Below are positions 1-8,082 of a stretch of DNA of 28,242 bases, in pieces. The notes below the pieces were generated by a model. The model worked only from the letters and a program-made list of their open reading frames with translations. It searched no databases and was not told the origin of the DNA. Every line of letters begins with the position of its first letter. Positions within the stretch are counted from its first letter, which is position 1. The translations under genes and the position numbers were made by a program. This DNA comes from a virus, in the IMG/VR virus record IMGVR_UViG_3300050821_004850, positions 1 through 28,242 of that record. One strand, written 5' to 3'.

Positions 1-36
1 GGGGCCTCGGAATGCCCTTCGGCCCCGCGCACCTTT

Positions 37-450
37 ATGTGGAACCCCATGGCCCTTACCCGAGACGAATTGAAGGCGAAGCGGCTGCAGGCGCAGGCCG
101 TGGTCGGAAGCCAGATGCAAGCCACGGCCGACATGTACGATCGCGTTATCACAGCCGGCAACCTAGTGGCAGCCGCTCGCGACCTCGCCGAGCAGGCGCA
201 CCTCGCCGACCTGAACGCGCAAATCGCCGATCTCAAGGAAATGGCCGAAGATCTGGCAGGGTTCAGTCAAGCGGTCCCTACGACTGGCGCAGCGCCCGCG
301 CCCGCTACCACAGCCGTAAAGCCCTCACAATTCGTATCTGACGCTCTGGCAGTCCTGAACGCAGCCCAGCCCAGCCCGCGGGCGGATGCATGGGCAAAGG
401 GCGACGCATACGCGGGGACGCGCCTGGAGCCGACTACGCCGCAAACTTGA
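37..450 (+). CDS. Hypothetical protein, helical/coiled-coil, possibly 5'-truncated
   Basis: I do not recognise this 137-residue protein. The first two thirds are alanine-, leucine- and charge-rich with heptad-like spacing (for example AEQAHLADLNAQIADLKEMA), suggesting a helical or coiled-coil segment. A Pro/Ala/Thr-rich linker follows, then a short tail. The reading frame is open back to base 1, so the start is uncertain: ATG at 37 and ATG at 49 (giving MALTRDELK) are both possible and neither has a clear ribosome binding site. The true gene may begin outside the window. It is the only plus-strand gene left of 12.4 kb and its last 17 bases overlap the end of the convergent endolysin gene. It may be the last gene of a rightward operon (for example a head module) entering from the left; that is inference. 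Confidence 0.6.
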   Translation: MWNPMALTRDELKAKRLQAQAVVGSQMQATADMYDRVITAGNLVAAARDLAEQAHLADLNAQIADLKEMAEDLAGFSQAVPTTGAAPAPATTAVKPSQFVSDALAVLNAAQPSPRADAWAKGDAYAGTRLEPTTPQT

Positions 451-1048
451 TCGTCGGGTCGATCGCCACCATCGTCAACAGCAAGCCGGCGCAGCCTAGC
501 TGCATATCGACAACACGCTGCCCTTTGTGCGGACCGGACGGGTAGGCATCTTCAATCGGTCCGTGGTCAACCAAGACCTTGCCACCCGGCCCCGTGGGCG
601 GGTCATAGATAGAAGTCCCCGACCACACGTACGGAGAAGGGCGACCCGCGTAGGCGTACTTCAGGCCGTTGTATTCTTCAAGCTGTGTCAGCGTCCCGCC
701 TATGCTCCAGTCCGCGTTGTGCGCAGCGAACGGCGGGCAGTGCACCAAGGCATCAACCGCGCCGTCTTCCCATGAAACGAAAGGACCACGGCCGGCGGGA
801 ACGTGAACCGAAACATGGTGGAGCGGATCTCCTTGACCAAGTTGCGTGTTCCAATTCTGATCCGCCTCACGTTCGTGAATAACGGCAACGACGGCCCACG
901 GAACCCCGGTCCTGGTCTGAACCGGCAAGTAGCGAACCTTGGCCGCCACCAGGCGCTTCGCCACGCCTGAGAAATCGCGCGTCAACTTGGCGCTCTTCCA
1001 CCGCGCCGCATTTGCTGTTCTCAATGCTACTAGGGCTTGATCGGTCAT
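434..1048 (-). CDS. Endolysin, phage lysozyme-like peptidoglycan hydrolase
   Basis: This 204-residue protein fits the phage lysozyme-like endolysins that carry an internal IHERE-type motif. I see VIHERE at residues 57-61 (H58, E59, E61; E59 is my guess for the catalytic acid), then LGQGDP, VSVHVPAGRGPF, the NADWSIGGTL region, YNGLKYAY, and PSPYVWSGT. The C-terminal QLGCAGLL is also typical of the family as I remember it. It should cleave cell-wall glycan at the end of infection. It lacks an obvious N-terminal signal peptide, so a holin or similar would be needed for release. Its ATG overlaps the TGA of the spike gene (TGATG), so it is translationally coupled and is the last gene of the leftward late operon. 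The likeliest membrane partners are far upstream at 9380-10060, not adjacent. Confidence 0.82.
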   Translation of the reverse strand: MTDQALVALRTANAARWKSAKLTRDFSGVAKRLVAAKVRYLPVQTRTGVPWAVVAVIHEREADQNWNTQLGQGDPLHHVSVHVPAGRGPFVSWEDGAVDALVHCPPFAAHNADWSIGGTLTQLEEYNGLKYAYAGRPSPYVWSGTSIYDPPTGPGGKVLVDHGPIEDAYPSGPHKGQRVVDMQLGCAGLLLTMVAIDPTIKFAA

Positions 1049-2481
1049 CAGTTATTCCCCGCCGCAGTACAGCCTGCGCCATTGCTAAGGTGCGAGCTGT
1101 ACTGACTGACTGCGTTCCCAACGACAGTACAGCCGGAACCGCCGGTAAGTATGCCGTTAGCCGTCACACTTCCTGCCTGATCGGAAATGCTGTTACCATT
1201 AATAGCGTAGCTGAGGCCGGCGTTGATTTGAATGCCGCCTGCACCACTGTAAGTACGGATCACGTTGCTATTCACAGTGAAGTCTTGCAACCAATTATTA
1301 AAACCGGCAGCTTGAAATATCCCTACACAATTGGTCCCGGTGTTGCACCGAATGGTGTTGCCGTTGATTGTGTGGTTAATGGCTGCGCCCGTACTCACGC
1401 TCGTGTTGTAGTATATCCCTGCGGTTTGCGCATTGTCCAACTGATTGCCCTGCAACAGCAAACCCGTTGCGGCACCCGATGGAATATTTAGCTGAAATTG
1501 AATGTCGTACTGATAAGTCGCTATATTGTTCGTACTGACATCCGTACCGCCGACATTAAGTAAGTACAATCCATACAGACCGGTACCGCCGACGCCGATT
1601 AAGTTGTTGTGCGTAACCACGTTGCCACCCGTATCCGGAGTGGCTGTGTCGTCTATTTCTATGCCGATCGCGCTGGTGCTGGTGGTCAGTACCCAATTGT
1701 TTTGTACGTATGCTTGCACCAAATTTTGAAAGTGCATCCCGAAAGCACCGCACTGGCTTATTACGATGTTGCGAAACGCAGAACCGAATGCGGTCGCTTG
1801 CGTTGCATTCTGCACACCTAAGCAGGCCGATGTACTCGTGGTCGTACATGATATGGAAAAATCATGCAGATTGTAATACACCGCCGTGGCGCCGAACGCG
1901 AAACCGAAGTTTCCTAAAAACGTGATCCGCGACGAAGCGCCAACTCCTTGAATGATTAGGGAGCCAAACAATCCAGAACCATCAGTTATGTTAGCATTTA
2001 GAACGCAGTTGGCCGCTGGCAATTGAAGAGGGACGCCAAGCGCAAATGCTGCGTTCAATGCATTTTGAAATGCCACTTCATCATGGGTCGAGCCGTCGCA
2101 CAATGCGCCGTACGTAAGTGGGCTGATGTACGTAACGGTTACAGGAGGACAAGTAAAACCAGTTCCGACCGTCCATCCTAAACCTACACAAGTAGACGCC
2201 GGCAGCGGGAGGTCAGTAGGTGTGCCCGAACCAATCGCGCCTTTGACCGTATTCGCAGGCGCAGGGGCGAGACCGGAATTCGGCAGCACCTGAAATGAAG
2301 GGTCAGAAACAGAACCATTGCTAACGAACGGCAAGCCTACGATGCCGGGCGCCGCATTTCCGTAGCCCGTAACACCAATACCGCGGCCGATCGGTACCGT
2401 ATGATTGGGTACCTGATACTGTGCGTACGCAGGCGTTACCGCAATGAAAATGGAAAGAAAAACGGCAAGTAGCTTATTCAT
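1048..2481 (-). CDS. Exported right-handed beta-helix protein, putative tail spike
   Basis: A 477-residue protein starting at the ATG that overlaps the upstream TGA (ATGA); an ATG 15 bases further upstream is less likely. The N-terminus is a textbook Sec signal peptide (MNKLLAVFLSIFIAVTPAYA, then Q21). Residues about 124-165 contain LTYGALCDGSTHDEVAF followed by an alanine helix and a LQLPAANCVL strand. This is the entry motif of pectate-lyase-like beta-helix proteins common in phage spikes. The rest is rich in short N/G/T/V rungs (NNLIG, NNIAT, GNQLD, NGNTIR, NSNVIR) consistent with a parallel beta-helix. Several closely spaced cysteines (for example CTTTSTSACLG, CNTGTNC) could form disulfides outside the cytoplasm. 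No catalytic residues can be assigned. Its place after an adaptor paralogue and before the endolysin supports a receptor-binding or depolymerase role. The signal peptide is unusual for a virion protein. Confidence 0.78.
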   Translation of the reverse strand: MNKLLAVFLSIFIAVTPAYAQYQVPNHTVPIGRGIGVTGYGNAAPGIVGLPFVSNGSVSDPSFQVLPNSGLAPAPANTVKGAIGSGTPTDLPLPASTCVGLGWTVGTGFTCPPVTVTYISPLTYGALCDGSTHDEVAFQNALNAAFALGVPLQLPAANCVLNANITDGSGLFGSLIIQGVGASSRITFLGNFGFAFGATAVYYNLHDFSISCTTTSTSACLGVQNATQATAFGSAFRNIVISQCGAFGMHFQNLVQAYVQNNWVLTTSTSAIGIEIDDTATPDTGGNVVTHNNLIGVGGTGLYGLYLLNVGGTDVSTNNIATYQYDIQFQLNIPSGAATGLLLQGNQLDNAQTAGIYYNTSVSTGAAINHTINGNTIRCNTGTNCVGIFQAAGFNNWLQDFTVNSNVIRTYSGAGGIQINAGLSYAINGNSISDQAGSVTANGILTGGSGCTVVGNAVSQYSSHLSNGAGCTAAGNN

Positions 2482-3083
2482 GGTGCGATAACCCATCCAT
2501 TAAGATCGACCGAGGGGTACAGAGTAACGCCTGCCGGCTGATCAGGCGTGGATAGCAACTCCCACGATGGTTGCTGCATGATTGAGTTGCCGCCCGAGGG
2601 CGTCAAGGTGATGGCGTGACTGACTACGGCACTTGACCAATCCACGATTTGCAACGGCTTACCTGACTGCGCAAGAACAGTGGGAAGTAACAATGTGGTA
2701 GCCGCGGGCGCTACGCGTTCGATAGCTACCAACGACGTAAGCGCGGAAACAGTATTAAGCGCAGCCGGTGCGGATTGAAAAGAATACGGAGGCGGCGACG
2801 CTAGCTGATCCCACAACGCGGGTGTTGCAATTTGGTACTGACCCGCTAAAGTATTCCATATGTACAATGTCCCTTCGGCTACCCACGACGGTTGCGATGG
2901 CTTAAACCACACAGTTGTCGGCTGGTTCACCGTTGGCGCCGTTTGCCCTACGTACAAATTGATGAAACCAGCCCGGGCAAGTGCGGCTATAACCCAATCC
3001 AGCCCCGGCATGCTAAGCACGCTTTCGCCGCCGGCCACGTTTCGAAGCAGCGCAATAAAATCACTTGTCGGGGTGTAGCTCAT
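2478..3083 (-). CDS. Tail-fibre adaptor-like protein, copy 3
   Basis: A 201-residue protein whose first ~75 residues match the N-termini of the genes at 4687-5286 and 5286-6428. Shared features are MSYTPTSDFIALLRN, MPGLDWVIAALARAG, INLYVGQTAP, PSWVAEGTLYIWN, and an ALWDQL-like end. Downstream it diverges into a Ser/Ala/Val-rich beta segment with ITLTPSGGNSIM, similar in position to ISVTPSAGQTQM in the copy at 4687. I infer a conserved tail-docking or assembly domain followed by a variable beta domain. It is followed directly by the exported beta-helix spike (ATGA overlap), while two bases separate it from the exported fibre upstream. No signal peptide is present. Function is not established; an alternative is an assembly chaperone for the following fibre. 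Confidence 0.75.
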   Translation of the reverse strand: MSYTPTSDFIALLRNVAGGESVLSMPGLDWVIAALARAGFINLYVGQTAPTVNQPTTVWFKPSQPSWVAEGTLYIWNTLAGQYQIATPALWDQLASPPPYSFQSAPAALNTVSALTSLVAIERVAPAATTLLLPTVLAQSGKPLQIVDWSSAVVSHAITLTPSGGNSIMQQPSWELLSTPDQPAGVTLYPSVDLNGWVIAP

Positions 3084-3085
3084 AA

Positions 3086-4687
3086 CTAAAGTTCCGAACT
3101 AGCGTCAATCCAGCCGGACGCAGTGTTGAATTGCATCATTGCTGCATTTCCAGCCACCAATGTTGCGCCGGCAGCGGCTCCAGATTGAGTTGCCAGTTGA
3201 TTAACGCTGTTACCTGTAAAGTTCAGCGCACTGACATTTGTAGCCGCGGCTGCGGTAGCATTCCACACTTCTAAATGCGACAGACTAGATACTAATGAAG
3301 CTGGCGTCACTCGCATCTGCGTTGGAAGAACAGCGAGTACGCCAAAAAATTGAGTGGCGCCCCAAACCTGCATCATCCCGATTACATCGGTTGCGCTGCT
3401 GGCGTTTCTGCGAAAATAGTACCGTTGACAAAATACCGTTTCAGCAGCAACCGCCCTCAATTCTGGAGCCGGTGGAAGCGCATTAATACCGGTAGCGAGG
3501 CCTGGAGTAGCACGAATATCAGCCGCGTCGATCCAGCACGCTTGCGCAGCCGTAAGGGGCGTATTGCAGTCAAAAGTAACTTGGTAACCCTGTGTTGCAT
3601 TCGCAGAAACGGTGAACGTGTAACTCTCCGTGCACCACGTATTTGTCGCGCACGCCGTCAGGTTGGTAGCCGCTAGATCAGCCGTGACTGTGGTGAAGTT
3701 GTCAGAAGCGCTGGCGTAGCCTGTCGATACCTTCGGTGTGACAGAGCCGCCGCTGGACTGTCTGTACTGAAATTGAACTGTTACGATTTGGCCCGCCATT
3801 GGCGCAGCCACGTAGCTTTCAATGCGTTGGCTAAATGTTGTGTCGGTGTTGCTCGTGATGCCGACGCACTTTAGCGAAAATAGCGGACCGCCATTTCCGA
3901 CATCCTGCGCGCATGTAGCCTGCGCTCCAGTCTGAACAACACACCAACCGTCAGCCGTTGAAAGGCATGGCTTGGCTAAGCTCGCGGCAGTCGCTAAAGA
4001 AGACGTACCGCGCTGCCAGACAACCATCCCGCCATTGCGAAATTTATTGACGTAGCCGCCCGCTCCATTGACGAACACAGTACACGCCGTAGTGCATGTT
4101 GATCCGGATGAAAACGAAACCCCCGAGCCCGCAGTGATCGCAGTAACAGTGCCGGTGCCGGAAACCGTCGCCCATGATGGTACGCCGGCCGAAGTTTCTT
4201 CGAGAACCTGTATTCCGGAATTGTTGCCCGCAAGAGTGACCCACGTCGTACCGTTCCAGTAGATTACATCGCCCGCACGCGTAGGAACCGGCCCTACCAT
4301 GCCACCGGAGGTATTCATACCGAGCCCCAGCGACGTGGCAACGCCCGCTCCGAGGCCCGTAATACTGGCAACCGCAGGCGTACACGGTACCGCAGACGCC
4401 GCCGTAATCAGCCCCTTGGCGTTCGTTGTGAAGCTCACACATTGCGTTGCCGAACCGAACGAACCGACATTACTGTTGACGCCCGCAAGCGTGAGAACCG
4501 AACCGCCTAACGAGCTGGTGACATCGCCCGTAAACGCAGGAAGTATGTTCGCCGCGGCGCCTGCACGCGTATTCGCCGCCGTCCCGCCTTTTGCGATTGA
4601 CAGTGGCGACGTACCCGGATTGACTTGAGCTAAGGCCGGCGCCGTGAACGCCAGTAGCAAAGCGAGAATATAACAAAGCTTTTTCAT
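3086..4687 (-). CDS. Exported tail-fibre protein
   Basis: A 533-residue protein with a clear Sec signal peptide (MKKLCYILALLLAFTAPALA, then Q21). It continues with tail-fibre type sequence: SIAKGGTAANTRAGAAANIL, FTGDVTSSLGG, CVSFTTNAKGLITAAS, VIYWNGTTW. The second half begins VNKFRNGGMVVWQRG and contains a predicted beta-sandwich with many cysteines (GWCVVQTGAQATC, CATNTWCTES, DCNTPLTAAQACW), then FCQRYYFRRNASS and a C-terminal beta region. Sequences like these occur in phage fibre tips that bind carbohydrate. ATG overlaps the upstream adaptor's TGA (TGATG), so the pair is co-translated. The signal peptide and paired cysteines suggest folding in the periplasm before assembly or a role outside the virion; that is inference. 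No enzymatic motif seen. Confidence 0.8.
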   Translation of the reverse strand: MKKLCYILALLLAFTAPALAQVNPGTSPLSIAKGGTAANTRAGAAANILPAFTGDVTSSLGGSVLTLAGVNSNVGSFGSATQCVSFTTNAKGLITAASAVPCTPAVASITGLGAGVATSLGLGMNTSGGMVGPVPTRAGDVIYWNGTTWVTLAGNNSGIQVLEETSAGVPSWATVSGTGTVTAITAGSGVSFSSGSTCTTACTVFVNGAGGYVNKFRNGGMVVWQRGTSSLATAASLAKPCLSTADGWCVVQTGAQATCAQDVGNGGPLFSLKCVGITSNTDTTFSQRIESYVAAPMAGQIVTVQFQYRQSSGGSVTPKVSTGYASASDNFTTVTADLAATNLTACATNTWCTESYTFTVSANATQGYQVTFDCNTPLTAAQACWIDAADIRATPGLATGINALPPAPELRAVAAETVFCQRYYFRRNASSATDVIGMMQVWGATQFFGVLAVLPTQMRVTPASLVSSLSHLEVWNATAAAATNVSALNFTGNSVNQLATQSGAAAGATLVAGNAAMMQFNTASGWIDASSEL

Positions 4688-5286
4688 CAGTAGGCTCCAG
4701 AACCGTCGGGCAGCGGCGTAAGCGTAATATTTCCGCCGTTACTGTCAATGAGGTACGTATAATTCAGTACCGACATTTGCGTTTGGCCAGCGGATGGTGT
4801 GACACTGATGTTGTTCGCCAGCGCGCCGACGCCGCCATCAACAATGGTTAGTTTTTTCGTACGTGCAGCCCAGTTGACATTTACCGTGAACGGAGCCGCC
4901 ACGCCCGCTTTTATCAGTATCACGTCATCTGCGGGCTGCGCGACGTACGATCCGGTACCGAATGCATTTATGGTCACGTAGTTCAACACGGTCGCACCGC
5001 TTGAACTTATGATTTGGTTCCACAGTACAGGCGTGGCAGGTACGTACGCGGAGCCGTTCCATAAAAATAGAGCACCTTCTGCAGCCCACGAAGGTACGCT
5101 CGGCTGAAACCACGCAGTAACCGCCTGATTAGTTACTGGCGCAGTTTGCCCTACGTACAGATTAATCAACCCGGCACGCGCGAGCGCGACTACAACCCAA
5201 TCAAGCCCCGGCATGCGATCGGTACGTATTCCGCCACTCGTTTGCCGCAGCAACGATAAGAAATCGGTTGTAGGGCTGAATGACAT
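4687..5286 (-). CDS. Tail-fibre adaptor-like protein, copy 2
   Basis: A 199-residue protein starting at the ATG that overlaps the TAA of the upstream fibre gene (TAATG); an upstream in-frame ATG eight codons earlier is less likely because it lies inside that gene. Residues 1-75 (MSFSPTTDFLSLLRQ, MPGLDWVVVALARAG, INLYVGQTAP, PSWAAEGALFLWN) are paralogous to the genes at 2478-3083 and 5286-6428. The nucleotide sequence around 5141-5170 is close to that at 2941-2970, consistent with a duplication. The C-terminal half contains KLTIVDGG, NISVTPSAGQTQM and ITLTPLPDGSG, a beta-rich region that in phage tail proteins often forms a small sandwich domain. It precedes an exported fibre with TGATG coupling, forming an adaptor plus fibre pair. 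Confidence 0.76.
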   Translation of the reverse strand: MSFSPTTDFLSLLRQTSGGIRTDRMPGLDWVVVALARAGLINLYVGQTAPVTNQAVTAWFQPSVPSWAAEGALFLWNGSAYVPATPVLWNQIISSSGATVLNYVTINAFGTGSYVAQPADDVILIKAGVAAPFTVNVNWAARTKKLTIVDGGVGALANNISVTPSAGQTQMSVLNYTYLIDSNGGNITLTPLPDGSGAY

Positions 5287-6428
5287 TAGTTTTTGCTCGC
5301 AATAATGCAATCTACGTACGAAAGCGCTAAGCTGATCGAGTGAGTGTGCGCGCCGCCGCCGCCTTGACTGTCCGTGATGCCAGGATTGCCGTATTCGGGG
5401 GGTACGGTGCTAGAAAGACCAGAAGCGGCCGAAAAACCGCTGGCATTAATAACAGAGCCGTGCGTGTGTGGCGGGATCTGCGCCAGCGTCAACGTCGTGT
5501 TACCGACTGCAGTCTGTGCAAACACTGTACTGAACGCGGTACCCGGCGTCGTACCGACCGCACCAGACACGACACGCAAACCGTAGTCATTGAGCAGCGT
5601 TTGTTTCGTCCACCCCACGGGCGCGGCTGTCTGCTGAAATAGCATCACGGTGCCCGATGGAAACACAGACGGTGCATTCGAAAATGACGGGTTAGCGCCT
5701 GCGCCGTTTGTTGTCAAAACTTGACCAGCCGCACCTGGCGGGAGCGCTTGCCATGCAGCAGCGGCGCGATAGAAAACACTGCCTTGTACGCCGCCAACGA
5801 TGGCATCGAGCAACGCTGATAACCCCTCCCATGACGGGACGCCACCTGCAGGCGTTAGAACTGCGTTCGTCGCGCCAATGCCGAGCGCCTGCCACAACGC
5901 CGGGCCGCGGTAAATCAGTTGGCCTTCCGTCGCGCCGAACGTGTTATCAAGCGACATGCTCGTAAGTACGTCAGCCGTACCCGGTATCGGATTGGCAGGC
6001 CACGCACCGGCAGCCTTCGGCCCGTAGATGCCGTTCGGCGCATCCGTACGCACCGCAAAATCGCCGTTATTACCGATCGTGTTAATCGGCGGCCCACCAA
6101 CCGAAGTCCACCAAGAAGTGCCGTTTTGTCCGGCCGACGCCTGCAATAGATCCAAGAACAGCGCGGCCGTGGCCGGCGCATACGCACCTAAAGCCGGGTT
6201 CCAAAGCTGCAACACGCCTTCGGCGGACCAACTCGGAACGGCGGCTTGTAGCCATGCCGTGGTCGATTGATTTGCAACAGGTGCGGTCGCGGAAACCGAA
6301 AGCGTAAATAGTCCAGCGCGCGCGAGCGCAGCAACGACGATATCCAGCCCAGGCGCTTCGAGCTTCGAAACCTGCCCAGCGATATTACGCCAAAGCCCGA
6401 TAAAATCTGTTGCGGGGGCGTACGTCAT
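5286..6428 (-). CDS. Tail fibre with collar-like HxH tip; adaptor copy 1
   Basis: A 380-residue protein. Residues 1-90 are the same N-terminal module as in the two shorter paralogues (TDFIGLWRN, PGLDIVVAALARAG, PSWSAEGVLQLWN). Residues about 110-150 carry IGNNGDFAVRTDAPNGIYGPKAAGAWP, recalling a segment of the two proteins encoded just upstream (6425-7482). Two fibre-type repeats follow (NAVLTPAGGVPSWEG, GQVLTTNGAGANPSF). The C-terminal region starts PSGTVMLFQQTAAPVGWTKQ and contains PPHTHG (about 319) and GAHTHSISL (about 361), ending in YVDCIIASKN. This is the tail-collar/fibre-tip layout in which HxH pairs can coordinate metal. It likely binds the host surface. It is joined by ATGA overlap to the gene before and TAATG to the gene after, and has no signal peptide, unlike the other two fibres. 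Confidence 0.83.
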   Translation of the reverse strand: MTYAPATDFIGLWRNIAGQVSKLEAPGLDIVVAALARAGLFTLSVSATAPVANQSTTAWLQAAVPSWSAEGVLQLWNPALGAYAPATAALFLDLLQASAGQNGTSWWTSVGGPPINTIGNNGDFAVRTDAPNGIYGPKAAGAWPANPIPGTADVLTSMSLDNTFGATEGQLIYRGPALWQALGIGATNAVLTPAGGVPSWEGLSALLDAIVGGVQGSVFYRAAAAWQALPPGAAGQVLTTNGAGANPSFSNAPSVFPSGTVMLFQQTAAPVGWTKQTLLNDYGLRVVSGAVGTTPGTAFSTVFAQTAVGNTTLTLAQIPPHTHGSVINASGFSAASGLSSTVPPEYGNPGITDSQGGGGAHTHSISLALSYVDCIIASKN

Positions 6429-6853
6429 ATTTCGTGCGCGTCCTCTGCTGTGTACAGAGGATCAAGGATGACAGGCACGGCAACCGGCGAAGTCGGCCAC
6501 GCGCCTGCGGCCTTCGGCCCGAAGATCGTCGGCTGCAGGCCATAGTTCGGGTAGCCACCCCAAAGTAGGCAATAGTCGCCATTGATGCCGATATCGTTCG
6601 TCGGCGGATACGAACTGAACCATTTCAATTGCGCTTGGTAAGTCACGGGGACCAAAAATAAATAATGCCCCCACGGGCTGGGGTCGTTCGTCACACGCTT
6701 ATTGTACAGAAACCATGTCTGTACGTCCAGATACAGATCGCCCACGACGCCGGCCTCTGGCGTAGGCGGGCCGAAGCCACGCAAAACCGAGCCGAATTGC
6801 TTCGCTTGCGCGAAGATGCCACCTTGCAAACTTCCCTGGTCAAAGCCACTCAC
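6425..6853 (-). CDS. Tail-associated protein, short paralogue of the upstream gene
   Basis: A 142-residue protein beginning at a GTG that overlaps the TGA of the gene before (GTGA). Its first ~115 residues are highly similar to those of the 210-residue neighbour: FDQGSLQGGIFAQAKQFGS, VLRGFGPPTPEAGVVGD, LYLDVQTWFLYNKR, PWGHYLFL, NDIGINGDYCLLWGG, GPKAAGAWP, and the tail VILDPLYTAEDAHEI. The ~70-residue insert of the longer copy is missing, so the two share both ends. The segment NGDYCLLWGG...IFGPKAAGAWP matches phage fibre segments used for attachment. Function is unknown; a baseplate or fibre-connector role is inferred from position. Confidence 0.75.
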   Translation of the reverse strand: MSGFDQGSLQGGIFAQAKQFGSVLRGFGPPTPEAGVVGDLYLDVQTWFLYNKRVTNDPSPWGHYLFLVPVTYQAQLKWFSSYPPTNDIGINGDYCLLWGGYPNYGLQPTIFGPKAAGAWPTSPVAVPVILDPLYTAEDAHEI

Positions 6854-7482
6854 AGCGCGTGCTGATCCTCCGCTGTGTATTCCGGATTGAGCACGACAGG
6901 TACGGCCGCCGGCCCCGACTGCAAACCAATCTGCGATACCGGATCGCCCGCGTTTGCGGTTACCGGAACGGCAAGAATGTACTCATTGAGCAACCCGACA
7001 ACGATAAGCTGCGTTGACGAACTGTCCGGAAGCGACGGGCCTTCACCCGATAAACCAACTTGCAGCACCGTGCCGGCGCCTGCAGCCGCAATTGGCACTG
7101 TCAAGCCCGCGTCGCCACTCTCAGGCCACGCGCTCGTCTGCTTTGGCCCGTAGATCGAAGGCTGCAAGCCGTAGTTGCTCCAGCCGCCCCAAAGCAGGCA
7201 GTAGTCCCCCGCAATGCCGATGTCGTTCGTTGGGGCGTATGAGCTGAACCACTTGAGCGCCGTTCGGTACGGAGCAGGCAGCAAAAACAGGTAGTGCCCC
7301 CACGGGTCCGTGTCGCTGGACGACCGCTTATTGTAGAGAAACCACGTCTGTACGTCCAGATACACGTCGCCGACGACACCCGCTTCAGGCGCGGGAGGGC
7401 CAAAGCCACGCAAAATCGAGCCGAATTGCTTCGCCTGCGCAAAGACGCCGTGCTGTAGCGTGCCCTGGTCAAATCCAGCCAT
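6850..7482 (-). CDS. Tail-associated protein, long paralogue
   Basis: A 210-residue protein, ATG overlapping the upstream TAA (TAATG). It shares N-terminal (FDQGTLQHGVFAQAKQFGS, LRGFGPPAPEAGVVGD, VYLDVQTWFLYNKR) and C-terminal (VVLNPEYTAEDQHAL) sequence with the gene at 6425-6853. Between them it has an extra ~70-residue segment (LTVPIAAAGAGTVLQVGL, QLIVVGLLNEYILAVPVTA) that looks like a small beta domain. Nucleotide similarity to the next gene is visible around 7330-7380 versus 6700-6750, pointing to tandem duplication followed by insertion or deletion. I do not recognise a named family. Location at the start of the fibre module suggests a structural role. Confidence 0.75.
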   Translation of the reverse strand: MAGFDQGTLQHGVFAQAKQFGSILRGFGPPAPEAGVVGDVYLDVQTWFLYNKRSSSDTDPWGHYLFLLPAPYRTALKWFSSYAPTNDIGIAGDYCLLWGGWSNYGLQPSIYGPKQTSAWPESGDAGLTVPIAAAGAGTVLQVGLSGEGPSLPDSSSTQLIVVGLLNEYILAVPVTANAGDPVSQIGLQSGPAAVPVVLNPEYTAEDQHAL

Positions 7483-7898
7483 TACGTGACGGCACCGCTT
7501 TCACCGGTCCTAGAAATCTGCAACGCCAGCGCAACCCCCGTACCATCACCGTTGTTGATGTTCACGACACGCAAGCGAACCCAGCCGGCGCGGTGCGCAC
7601 GGCGGTCGGTCGCAACGACAAGGTTCTGCCATTGATCAATCGGCCATGCCTCCGCGTCCCCCTCTCCGCCGAACATCTTCATTTCGAGCAGGACTTGCAC
7701 TTCAGCCGCAACGGCTGACTTGGTGACGACACTTTGCGCAACGCTGCCAAACACAATAGACGCGCGGCAGATGTTGACTGCAATGCAATCTCCTTTATTT
7801 ATGGGAAGCCAGCCGGTAGCGCCGCCGATGAAATCGACATAACAAAAATCGTACTGACGGTTGATGGCTTTAGCCGTGCCGCCGGGCCTGTAGAACAT
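7482..7898 (-). CDS. Hypothetical protein of the tail module
   Basis: A 138-residue protein I cannot name. It is mixed alpha/beta by eye, with strands such as YDFCYVDFIGGATGWLPI and WVRLRVVNINNGDGTGVALALQIS, and no signal peptide or membrane segment. The start ATG has AGAGG four to five bases upstream and lies one base from the stop of the preceding gene. Because it leads the tail-fibre run and all genes after it are joined by overlapping stop/start codons, I infer a minor structural or tail-completion protein. Confidence 0.68.
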   Translation of the reverse strand: MFYRPGGTAKAINRQYDFCYVDFIGGATGWLPINKGDCIAVNICRASIVFGSVAQSVVTKSAVAAEVQVLLEMKMFGGEGDAEAWPIDQWQNLVVATDRRAHRAGWVRLRVVNINNGDGTGVALALQISRTGESGAVT

Positions 7899-7899
7899 G

Positions 7900-8082
7900 C
7901 TACCTCTTCTTGGAAGCGAACTTCCCTTTCGACGACATGCCGCAGCTCTTGGGCGCCGGCCAGCCCGGCATCGTCGCCGTGATCGGGTTGCGCTTCTTCA
8001 TGCCGAACTTGCGCGCGGCCGTCATCAGCGGCTTCTTGAGCCGTTCCTCGATGGCTGTGCCCTTGGCTCCTGGCGTGCTCAC
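7900..8082 (-). CDS. Small basic hypothetical protein
   Basis: A 60-residue, strongly basic protein starting at a GTG that overlaps the upstream TGA (GTGA). It is rich in Lys/Arg (RLKKPLMTAARKFGMKKR near the middle, KGKFASKKR at the end) with a Pro-rich centre. No family recognised. Net charge suggests nucleic-acid or membrane-surface contact, but nothing in the sequence proves it. The coupling to both neighbours supports it being real. Confidence 0.6.
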   Translation of the reverse strand: MSTPGAKGTAIEERLKKPLMTAARKFGMKKRNPITATMPGWPAPKSCGMSSKGKFASKKR

